The notes under the pieces are model-generated. The model saw only the letters and a list, made by a program, of their open reading frames with translations. It was not told the origin of the DNA and did not search any database. Shown here in pieces: positions 6,327-12,250 of a DNA stretch of 12,250 nt. How positions within the stretch are numbered: the stretch's first letter is position 1; each line of letters starts with the position of its first letter. The stretch spans positions 1 through 12,250 of the forward strand of contig CBDVEQ010000071.1 in NCBI GenBank assembly GCA_965373045.1, in the 5' to 3' direction. The DNA comes from DAOVDI01 sp965373045. Lineage in GTDB: Bacteria > Acidobacteriota > Aminicenantia > Aminicenantales > Aminicenantaceae. The position numbers were made by a program, and so were the translations under genes.

Positions 6327-6368
6327 GCCTAACATAACTTCTTATATATAATTAAGTTAGGCCTTTTT
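6327..6368 (+). terminator. Hairpin with T-run downstream of the aldo/keto reductase
   Basis: GCCTAAC (6327-6333) pairs perfectly with GTTAGGC (6356-6362), and imperfect pairing continues inward (TAA/TTA). CTTTTTCCC follows directly. It begins 36 bp after the aldo/keto reductase stop, where an intrinsic terminator is expected. The hairpin is the stem of a module H copy, so the terminator appears to be supplied by the repeat element. Confidence 0.65.
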
Positions 6369-6400
6369 CCCGAACAATTTCCATCATAACTTTAATGCAA

Positions 6401-6605
6401 AGGGTTCGAGGATTCAAGGGTTCAAGTGAGGCTAACGCCAGCGAGAAAAGCGAGAAAAGTAATTAAAATAGCTTTGGGCTAAGTTGCTTTGGGCCTAGTT
6501 GCCTTTGGCCTTCTTTAACTTCATTAGACTTTTATAGACATCTAAGGACTTCTATAGACTGTTTTTCTTTGGCCTCTCCTCGACCCGTGAATAATCCAGG
6601 TTAGT
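6401..6605 (-). repeat. Long dispersed repeat module L, copy 2 (inverted)
   Basis: This is the inverted, nearly identical partner of 58-261. It carries a second CGAGAAAAG unit (9 bp extra, near 6442-6459) and lacks 8 bp of the CTCGAATCC-like end. This suggests slippage in short internal repeats rather than wider divergence. The 6139 bp between the two copies contain the whole respiratory operon and the aldo/keto reductase. Confidence 0.93.
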
Positions 6606-6630
6606 AATTAACATATAAATAAAAAAGTGA

Positions 6631-6659
6631 TTTAGATTTTTTACGAAATCTACTATGAT
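6631..6659 (+). promoter_or_regulatory. Promoter of the Asp-box protein, hydrolase and PAP2 cluster, with palindromic spacer
   Basis: TTTAGA (6631-6636, four of six -35 bases), a 17-bp spacer and TATGAT (6654-6659, five of six -10 bases) lie 50 bp before the ATG at 6709. TAGATTT (6633-6639) and AAATCTA (6646-6652) form a perfect 7-bp inverted repeat with a 6-bp spacer. It overlaps the -35 and reaches almost to the -10, so a dimeric repressor could bind there. No regulator gene is in view. Confidence 0.5.
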
Positions 6660-6697
6660 CAGTTCTTACTATTAGATATAAACAGACATCTTTTATC

Positions 6698-6703
6698 TGG
6701 AGG
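6698..6703 (+). promoter_or_regulatory. Ribosome binding site of the Asp-box protein
   Basis: TGGAGG lies 5 nt before the ATG at 6709. This is a strong Shine-Dalgarno match that fixes the start and gives a protein with an intact signal sequence. Confidence 0.8.
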
Positions 6704-6708
6704 CTAAA

Positions 6709-9441
6709 ATGAAAACGAGGTCTTTTGTTTCTCAGTTTTTTATGATTATTCTATTTGTTGGGTTAGTGCTTTCGATTCCTCAACAGATGTTGAGCCAGAA
6801 AATCAATGAAGGTTTTCTTGAAAATCTCACATATCGTTCCATCGGCCCGACCCGTCAGAGCGGACGGTTTGTGGACTTTGCAGTTCCCATGCAGCAGCCC
6901 TATACTTTTTATGCGGCTACAGCTTCAGGCGGACTCTGGAAGACAACGAATAACGGACAGACCTTTGAAGCTTTATTTAACCACGAAAATGTTTTCTCTA
7001 TCGGAGATATTGCTGTGGATCCTTCCGATCCGAATATTATCTGGTTGGGGAGTGGAGAGGCCAATAATTCACGCAGTTCCTACTGGGGAGATGGTGTTTA
7101 TAAATCGATGGATGGCGGAAAAACCTGGAAAAATATGGGTCTCAGGGAATCACATCATATCGGCCGGATCGTAATACATCCAAAAGATCCAGACATTATT
7201 TATGTTGCTGCTCTGGGACATCTTTATTCAGACAATCCGGAAAGAGGTCTTAATAAATCGTCAGACGGGGGGAAAACCTGGACTAATATCCTAAACCGTG
7301 TCATAGACGGAAGGCATATTGGTGTTGTTGATGTGGTCATGCATCCGCAGAGTCCAGACATACTTTATGCCTCTACATTTGATAAAGTGCGAAAACCCAA
7401 CACATATAACTTGGGAGGTCCTGGAAGCCGGATCTTTAAAACATTGGACGCAGGTGCGAATTGGACAGAACTGGGAGGGGGTCTGCCAAAAGGGATGTTA
7501 GGCCGGATCGGTATTGATATTTATGATAAAAACCCAAATATCCTCTATGTGACTATCGAAAATGCCAACAAAAAAGGAATGTCGGACGAAGACCGCTATA
7601 AGGAATTGCTGCAGGACAAATCCAGCAGCGGTATGATAGGAGGCGAAGTTTACCGCTCTGATGATGCCGGAAGTACATGGAAAAAAGTCAGCCCTGACGG
7701 ACAGAGTATTGGCGGCGCCCCGGCTTATTATTACGGCCAGATCATCATCGATCCTAATGACGCCAATGTTGTCCATGTTTTAAGCGCTGCATCCTGGGGT
7801 ACATTTGATGGGGGAAAAACATGGAAAAGGCGCCCGTTGAGCTTTGGCGGAGACGATCATGCCCTCTGGATCGACCCAAAAAATTCCAATCACATGATAC
7901 TGGGTTATGACCACGGAATGGGGATCACCTATGACGGAGGTCAAAATTGGTATCATCCCGATTTTTTATCTCTGGCTCAGTTTTATGCAGTGGGGATCGA
8001 TAATTCAGTTCCTTACAGAGTAGCCGGAGGTCTTCAGGATAATGGCTCCTGGATGAGTTATGGTACCAAGCCGGGAGGTATGCCCCTAACACTGGAAGAT
8101 TGGACAAGTGTAGGGGGAGGGGATGGAATGTATAATGAATTTGACTGGAAGACCAACCGATATCTATATAATGAATCCCAATTCGGCCCACTTCAGAGAA
8201 TAGACTTGCTGACCGGCGAGAGAAAATCTATTGCCTACCGGAACAAGGATAGAAAAATGCGTTGGAATTGGAATTCTCCTATCCTTGTTTCTCCCCATAA
8301 CAGTGATGTGATCTACCATGCCGGGAACAAGCTGTTAAAATCTCCATTTCGAGGTGAAAACTGGCAGATTATCAGTCCGGACCTGACAACTAATGATCCT
8401 AAAAAACTGACAACAGGCAAAGGAGGCGATGGGAATATCCAGTACTGTACGATCACGACGATCGACGAATCTCCTCTTGTTGAGGGGCTGCTCTGGGTCG
8501 GAACGGATGACGGCAATGTCTGGGTCTCGAAAAATGCCGGAAAAAAATGGAATACACTCAATGACAATATCACGGGAAATCCAGGCTATTGGGTAAGCCG
8601 TGTAACAGCCTCCAATCACAAACCTGGAACCGCCTATGTAACTTATACAGGATATCGCCGGGATGATTTTAAGCCTTTTGTCTATAAGACTACGGATTTT
8701 GGAAACACCTGGACATCCATTGCGGGCGATCTTCCTGATGGGCCTGTCAATGTTATCCGTGAGGACCACAGAAACCCGAACCTGCTTTTTGTGGGAACAG
8801 AATTTGCCGTATTTGTCTCACTTGACGGAGGCAAGAAGTGGACTCGCATGAAAAATAATATGCCTACACAACCGGTTCATGACATGAAGATCCACAAGAG
8901 GGACAATGACCTTATTGTTGCAACGCACGGCAGGGGTATGTATATAACAAATATCGCTCCACTGCAGGAACTGGCCCGGAAAGTGCTTGAATCAGATATA
9001 TATCTTTTTAATATCGAATCCAAGGTCAAATGGGTAAGCCCCATGCGCAAGGCAACCAGTTCCTCTAATTTTGCAGGACAAAGTGAACCCAATGGGATCA
9101 TCATTTATTATTACCTGAAAAATAAGCTGGATGAAGATGTTAAGATCCAGGTTTACCAGGGAAAAATGCTGATCAACGAAATATCCGGGAACGCTAAGGC
9201 CGGGATAAATAAGGCCCTCTGGGGGATGGATAAGAGGCGCAAACGGACAGAGGATGAGAAAAAGCGGATTCAGGCGATGAATAAAAGATATGCTTCCTAT
9301 GGTTACCGGTTCTCCCAGGACCCTGAATATGAATCAATCCCTGCACTGGAAGGAGAATATACATTTGTATTAAAAGCCGGAAGAGAAAAAATCGTAAAAA
9401 GAGCTTCCATTTTAAAGGACCACTGGTATAACAACCGATAA
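6709..9441 (+). CDS. Exported Asp-box (BNR) repeat beta-propeller protein, VPS10/sortilin- and sialidase-like
   Basis: This is a 910-residue secreted protein. The N-terminus (basic MKTR, hydrophobic 7-24) is a signal sequence, and the mature part starts near residue 30. About ten Asp-box motifs (S/T-x-D-x-G-x-x-W/F) can be read: 79-86, 133-140, 184-191, 245-252, 317-324, 365-372, 407-414, 607-614, 661-668 and 704-711. The pause near 420-600 suggests two propellers. The family usually opens with YRSIGPxRxGGR, here YRSIGPTRQSGRF. The C-terminal 770-900 region looks like a small beta-sandwich, with a charged patch at 841-860. Such proteins are annotated as glycosyl hydrolase or WD40/VPS10-like, but I see no clear sialidase active site (for example no Arg triad), so catalysis is not supported. 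Its job is unknown; binding of extracellular polymer or protein is possible. Confidence 0.92.
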   Translation: MKTRSFVSQFFMIILFVGLVLSIPQQMLSQKINEGFLENLTYRSIGPTRQSGRFVDFAVPMQQPYTFYAATASGGLWKTTNNGQTFEALFNHENVFSIGDIAVDPSDPNIIWLGSGEANNSRSSYWGDGVYKSMDGGKTWKNMGLRESHHIGRIVIHPKDPDIIYVAALGHLYSDNPERGLNKSSDGGKTWTNILNRVIDGRHIGVVDVVMHPQSPDILYASTFDKVRKPNTYNLGGPGSRIFKTLDAGANWTELGGGLPKGMLGRIGIDIYDKNPNILYVTIENANKKGMSDEDRYKELLQDKSSSGMIGGEVYRSDDAGSTWKKVSPDGQSIGGAPAYYYGQIIIDPNDANVVHVLSAASWGTFDGGKTWKRRPLSFGGDDHALWIDPKNSNHMILGYDHGMGITYDGGQNWYHPDFLSLAQFYAVGIDNSVPYRVAGGLQDNGSWMSYGTKPGGMPLTLEDWTSVGGGDGMYNEFDWKTNRYLYNESQFGPLQRIDLLTGERKSIAYRNKDRKMRWNWNSPILVSPHNSDVIYHAGNKLLKSPFRGENWQIISPDLTTNDPKKLTTGKGGDGNIQYCTITTIDESPLVEGLLWVGTDDGNVWVSKNAGKKWNTLNDNITGNPGYWVSRVTASNHKPGTAYVTYTGYRRDDFKPFVYKTTDFGNTWTSIAGDLPDGPVNVIREDHRNPNLLFVGTEFAVFVSLDGGKKWTRMKNNMPTQPVHDMKIHKRDNDLIVATHGRGMYITNIAPLQELARKVLESDIYLFNIESKVKWVSPMRKATSSSNFAGQSEPNGIIIYYYLKNKLDEDVKIQVYQGKMLINEISGNAKAGINKALWGMDKRRKRTEDEKKRIQAMNKRYASYGYRFSQDPEYESIPALEGEYTFVLKAGREKIVKRASILKDHWYNNR

Positions 9442-9468
9442 ACAAATTAGGGACACCTATCTTTTAAA

Positions 9469-11337
9469 ATGTTTATATCCAAAATCACAAAATCCATTAT
9501 ACGATTAGTTCCTTTAATGCTTTTTTTAATAGCGTTTGTTTCGTGCTCAAAAACCAAACCACGTCAAGCGATCTTGATCCTCTTGGATGCCGCAAGACCG
9601 GATCATTTCTCTTTTTCCGGATATGAGAAATCAACCACACCTGTGATGGATGCCCTAGCTGCACAGGGCATCTGGTTTCAGAATTGTTTTACCCAGGGAA
9701 CTTATACACGTTCCGCTCTGCCGTGCATGATCTATTCCCGGTATTATGCACCTGTTGTTTTTCCATGCAGTCCTTTTGTGCCGCTTTATAATCCCTGGGA
9801 ACTGTTTCAGGATATTGACAGAGAGGGTATCTCCATTCCCCGCCTGCTGGAGAAGAGCGGTTTTCTCACCGCCGCGATCTCTGCCCATGCTTATCTAAAA
9901 GAAGAAACCCGGTTTGCGCAGGAATTTATGATCTTTAACGACCTTATGAAAGATGATAAAAACCGGGGGAAAACCCCCTATCCCAGGGCGGAAAAGGTTG
10001 TCGATCATGTGCTTCAATGGATCAAAGACAATCAGAACAGGGATTATTTTCTTTATATCCACATTATGGATACTCATTTTCCTCATTTTTTTGAAGAAGA
10101 TGCCCAGACTTTTTTCGGTGAAAAAAAATATACGGCCCATCGATTCACAAAGGGAGGCTGGTTGAAAAGGGAGGACGATTACAACGAAGAAGATGTCCGT
10201 TATCTGAACGCTCTATATGACGGAAGCTTGAGGTACACAGACAGGCAGATCGGGAGAGTGGTCAAATACTTAAAGGATATCAACCGACTGGATTCCACTC
10301 TGATCATGATCACAGCTGATCACGGGGAAATACTGCTGGAACTTCCTGGAAAGATCGGACATGGTGGAGCCTGGTCTGAATGGCTGGCACGGATTCCTCT
10401 TATTGTGCATTATCCTGCAAAAGTCAGGCCGAAAATCAGAAAAAGCCTAAGTGAGATGGTGGATATCGGCCCAACTCTCCTGGAATTGCTGGAAGTTAAG
10501 TTTCCACGCGGGAAAGTTCCTGACGGGGCAGCTTTAATACCTTTGACAGAGACAGAATCAGAACCATCTGAAAAAAAAGCTGTTATGATCAGGGGTGCTG
10601 TCCGCACTAACCGATACAAATGTATTTTTAAGGAGCCGGATTCCATTCTTCTTGCTGAATTTCCTCCTGGAATAAACGATCTCAGTGGGCAGCTCTATGA
10701 TCTGGAAAAGGACAAAACCGAGCAATCCAACCTTTTCCGCAGAAAACCCGAAGTTGTTCTCGTTCTTTTAAACCTCTACAGAAAACAAATGAGGCCTTTG
10801 TATCTGCGTTCAAAAAAAGCCAGGATTGGCCGGACACCGGATTCACCATTTGCCCTGTCATCTCGCCATTTTAATACGGATCCAAAGCCACTTAAGGTTT
10901 CTTATAGAACAAAACCAGAGGAGTTGATGAAAAAGGGAAGTCCTTCCGGATGGTTTCACAGCAATAATCCTGACTATGACTGGATAGTCGGTCGTCAGAA
11001 CGCCAAACCCCTTACTATAGAGATTTCCATTCCAGATGGACGCTATAAACTTCTGGTAGATATAAACGGTGCGTGCCGCATGAAGGTTAACGATCAGGAA
11101 AAACTTTTAAAATCCCGTCCTTTCAGCCACAAACTTCCATGGCAGCCCAGGCAGATCGAGTTTGGCTGGATCGAGGTCAAAAACAACCTTTTCAAAGCAT
11201 CTATCACACTACAGTCTAAAAGACCCTGGTTTGGCATCCGTCAGTTGGGTTTTGCTCCCGAAAGTAGCATTGACCCAAAAGACCCGGATTATAAAAAAAG
11301 AATGGACCGGTTAAGACAGCTTGGCTACATCAAATAA
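9469..11337 (+). CDS. Lipoprotein hydrolase/transferase of the alkaline phosphatase-sulfatase superfamily, with Thr in the nucleophile position
   Basis: This is a 622-residue exported protein. The signal ends in IAFVSC, a weak lipobox with C26 as the likely lipidated residue. The fold pattern is clear: ILLDAARPDHF (D40, first metal ligand), YIHIMDTHFPH (196-206), ITADHGE (D284, H285) and IGHGG (H298), then IPLIVHYP, and a C-terminal RLRQLGYIK of the sulfatase kind. The true sulfatase motif C/S-x-P-x-R is absent. In its place is GTYTRSALPCM (77-87), close to the GTxTAxSxPCM motif of phosphoethanolamine transferases such as EptA, with T80 as inferred nucleophile. It lacks the N-terminal membrane domain of those enzymes. 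Residues 500-600 form an extra beta-rich domain. It follows the Asp-box gene by 27 bp. The start has only a distant AGGGA. Confidence 0.88.
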   Translation: MFISKITKSIIRLVPLMLFLIAFVSCSKTKPRQAILILLDAARPDHFSFSGYEKSTTPVMDALAAQGIWFQNCFTQGTYTRSALPCMIYSRYYAPVVFPCSPFVPLYNPWELFQDIDREGISIPRLLEKSGFLTAAISAHAYLKEETRFAQEFMIFNDLMKDDKNRGKTPYPRAEKVVDHVLQWIKDNQNRDYFLYIHIMDTHFPHFFEEDAQTFFGEKKYTAHRFTKGGWLKREDDYNEEDVRYLNALYDGSLRYTDRQIGRVVKYLKDINRLDSTLIMITADHGEILLELPGKIGHGGAWSEWLARIPLIVHYPAKVRPKIRKSLSEMVDIGPTLLELLEVKFPRGKVPDGAALIPLTETESEPSEKKAVMIRGAVRTNRYKCIFKEPDSILLAEFPPGINDLSGQLYDLEKDKTEQSNLFRRKPEVVLVLLNLYRKQMRPLYLRSKKARIGRTPDSPFALSSRHFNTDPKPLKVSYRTKPEELMKKGSPSGWFHSNNPDYDWIVGRQNAKPLTIEISIPDGRYKLLVDINGACRMKVNDQEKLLKSRPFSHKLPWQPRQIEFGWIEVKNNLFKASITLQSKRPWFGIRQLGFAPESSIDPKDPDYKKRMDRLRQLGYIK

Positions 11338-11340
11338 CAC

Positions 11341-12135
11341 ATGACAGAGCACCAGACAAATAAAAAAATCCTGATGGCCGGACCATACTGGTCCTGGGGA
11401 GTTCTTCTTTTCCTGCTCGCTTGTATGGCGATCATTTTATGGAATGACACAAATATTGATGTTTTTTATGTCATCAATGGTTTTTCAGGAATAACAGGCG
11501 ACAAACTCTGGGCATTATTGACATTTTTATCTGACGGCCTTGTGACAGTTATAATCCTTTTGCCCTGGATCCGAAAAAAACCACGGATCATCTGGGCCGT
11601 GCTGATGGCAGCACTTATTTATATAGTATTCGGCCAGGCGATCAAACATCTTGCACAAGTGCCGCGGCCGCCAAAGATCCTTGCACCGGAGAATTTCCAC
11701 TTAATCGGTCCCGGATGGACCTCTAACTCATTTCCCTCAGGGCATGCATCCATGGTTTTTATCCTAGCCGGTGTATTTTTCTTTACAACCTCAAAGATAT
11801 GGCTGCGGCCTGTTTTACTTGTTTTAGCCTTTCTCGTGGCCATGTCGCGTATTGTTGTCGGAGTACACTGGCCGCTGGACGTTCTGGCCGGTGCTGTAAT
11901 CGGGTGGACATCCATCTGGATGTCATTAAAAATATCCTATTTTACTCGCTGGGCATGGACAGCCTGGAGGCCCAAGATTATTGGTGCGTTCCTCCTGGCC
12001 GGCTGTATACTTCTCTTTTTCTTGGATTACACAGGATATGACCATGTGCTTACAGAGCAGCGTATCATTGCTGTTTTCTTTTTTATTATAGGTAGTTTTG
12101 AGTATTTGAAGCTTTATAGGACAAATCTTCAATAA
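11341..12135 (+). CDS. PAP2-family membrane phosphatase
   Basis: This 264-residue integral membrane protein has about six helices and the full PAP2 (type 2 phosphatidic acid phosphatase) signature: KHLAQVPRP (K102, R109, P110), PSGH (132-135) and SRIVVGVHWPLD (S169, R170, H176, D180). H176 should be the nucleophile and H135 the general acid. Such enzymes remove phosphate from lipids, including undecaprenyl pyrophosphate, phosphatidylglycerol phosphate and lipid A, on the outer face of the inner membrane; the exact substrate cannot be told. The start is 3 bp after the preceding stop with no clear Shine-Dalgarno, so translation is probably coupled. The last codon and TAA stop run into the end motif of a repeat element (TAACCTGCTTTATT). 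Confidence 0.95.
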   Translation: MTEHQTNKKILMAGPYWSWGVLLFLLACMAIILWNDTNIDVFYVINGFSGITGDKLWALLTFLSDGLVTVIILLPWIRKKPRIIWAVLMAALIYIVFGQAIKHLAQVPRPPKILAPENFHLIGPGWTSNSFPSGHASMVFILAGVFFFTTSKIWLRPVLLVLAFLVAMSRIVVGVHWPLDVLAGAVIGWTSIWMSLKISYFTRWAWTAWRPKIIGAFLLAGCILLFFLDYTGYDHVLTEQRIIAVFFFIIGSFEYLKLYRTNLQ

Positions 12136-12250
12136 CCTGCTTTATTTATAAAAATTTGCGATACGTTTAAACATTAATACAATCATCTGAAAATCTATTT
12201 CATATATCGCAACTTTTTCCCCTACGGGCAAGCCGATCTTACCGCAGTGG
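12133..12250 (+). repeat. Hairpin module H, copy at the right window edge (cut off)
   Basis: TAACCTGCTTTATTTATAAA starts the block and includes the PAP2 stop codon. It continues through a hairpin, a T-run and GGGCAAGCCGATCTT (12226-12240), and runs off the window. Its reverse complement aligns along about 105 bp with 5176-5284. By analogy with the other two composite elements, an inverted module L should follow outside the window. Confidence 0.8.
12156..12222 (+). terminator. Hairpin with T-run after the PAP2 phosphatase
   Basis: TTGCGATA (12156-12163) and TATCGCAA (12205-12212) are perfect 8-bp arms around a 41-nt loop, followed directly by CTTTTTCCCC. The loop is long for an intrinsic terminator, so efficiency is uncertain. 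The place, 20 bp after the last gene of the cluster, is right. It is the stem of a module H copy. Confidence 0.5.

Larger units (their letters stand above)
6296..6606 (-). repeat. Composite repeat element between the aldo/keto reductase and the Asp-box gene cluster
   Basis: This 311-bp non-coding block is bounded by inward-facing end motifs: TAGCCTGCTTTATTCATAAA at the left, and the reverse complement of TACTAACCTGGATTATTCAC at the right. It consists of a shortened hairpin module H (6296 to about 6370), about 30 bp of unique sequence, and module L inverted (6401-6605). On the minus strand the order is L then H, the same as in the element at 4943-5284. With its flanks it fills most of the gap between genes. 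No target-site duplication is obvious; GTAA occurs on both sides but is not adjacent to both ends. Confidence 0.8.

Noticed and set aside
6327..6362. Integron attC site: GCCTAAC fits RYYYAAC and GTTAGGC fits GTTRRRY.
   Set aside because: The whole site is only 36 bp, shorter than known attC sites, with no clear inner L boxes. The equivalent stems in the other two module H copies do not fit the consensus, and there is no integron integrase or cassette layout. The match follows from a simple perfect stem.
6401..6425. tRNA T-arm, from GGTTCGA-like words in module L.
   Set aside because: The word is repeated in several variants (GGGTTCGAGG, GGATTCAAGG, GGGTTCAAG) with no acceptor stem, D-arm or anticodon arm around it.
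6709..9441. Active sialidase or glycoside hydrolase.
   Set aside because: Asp-boxes are structural. I could not find the arginine triad, the Tyr/Glu pair or another catalytic set, so only the fold is claimed.

Overview
The window looks like chromosome from a Gram-negative-type bacterium that respires through a quinone, probably menaquinone. The Rieske protein carries a Tat signal, one exported hydrolase has a lipoprotein-like signal, and several products act outside the cytoplasm. The large Asp-box (BNR) protein next to a sulfatase-fold protein is a mix I associate with Acidobacteriota, Aminicenantota and similar lineages. That placement is a guess, because there is no marker gene here.

The left half (271-4828, minus strand) is one tightly packed operon, read right to left. 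It encodes a small SdhC-type membrane anchor, the flavoprotein and iron-sulfur subunits of a succinate dehydrogenase/fumarate reductase, a Rieske protein, a full-length cytochrome b, and a small two-helix membrane protein that faintly resembles CcmD. Junctions are abutting, 2 bp apart or overlapping (ATGA twice). The operon therefore couples a quinone-reducing (or fumarate-reducing) dehydrogenase to a Rieske/cytochrome b quinol oxidase module, with no c-type cytochrome encoded. A good promoter (TTCACA, 16 bp, extended -10 TGTTATAAT) lies just upstream of sdhC.

The middle holds a plus-strand aldo/keto reductase gene (5295-6290). The right half (6709-12135) is a plus-strand cluster: an exported 910-residue Asp-box repeat protein, a predicted lipoprotein hydrolase of the alkaline phosphatase/sulfatase superfamily, and a PAP2-type membrane phosphatase. 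The hydrolase lacks the sulfatase formylglycine motif and instead has a Thr-centred motif like that of phosphoethanolamine transferases. A promoter with a palindrome in its spacer precedes the cluster.

The least expected structure is between the genes. All the longer gaps (1-270, 4829-5294, 6291-6708 and 12136-end) carry pieces of one family of composite repeats. Module L is about 205 bp and is present as two nearly identical inverted copies (58-261 and 6401-6605) that flank the respiratory operon plus the aldo/keto reductase. Module H is about 110 bp and forms a hairpin whose stem sequence differs between copies while pairing is kept. Both modules end in a shared motif close to CCTGnnTTATTCA, found seven times and facing inward at element ends. 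This looks like a non-autonomous mobile or otherwise dispersed element that contributes a stop codon and likely terminators, and that lies right against a ribosome binding site.
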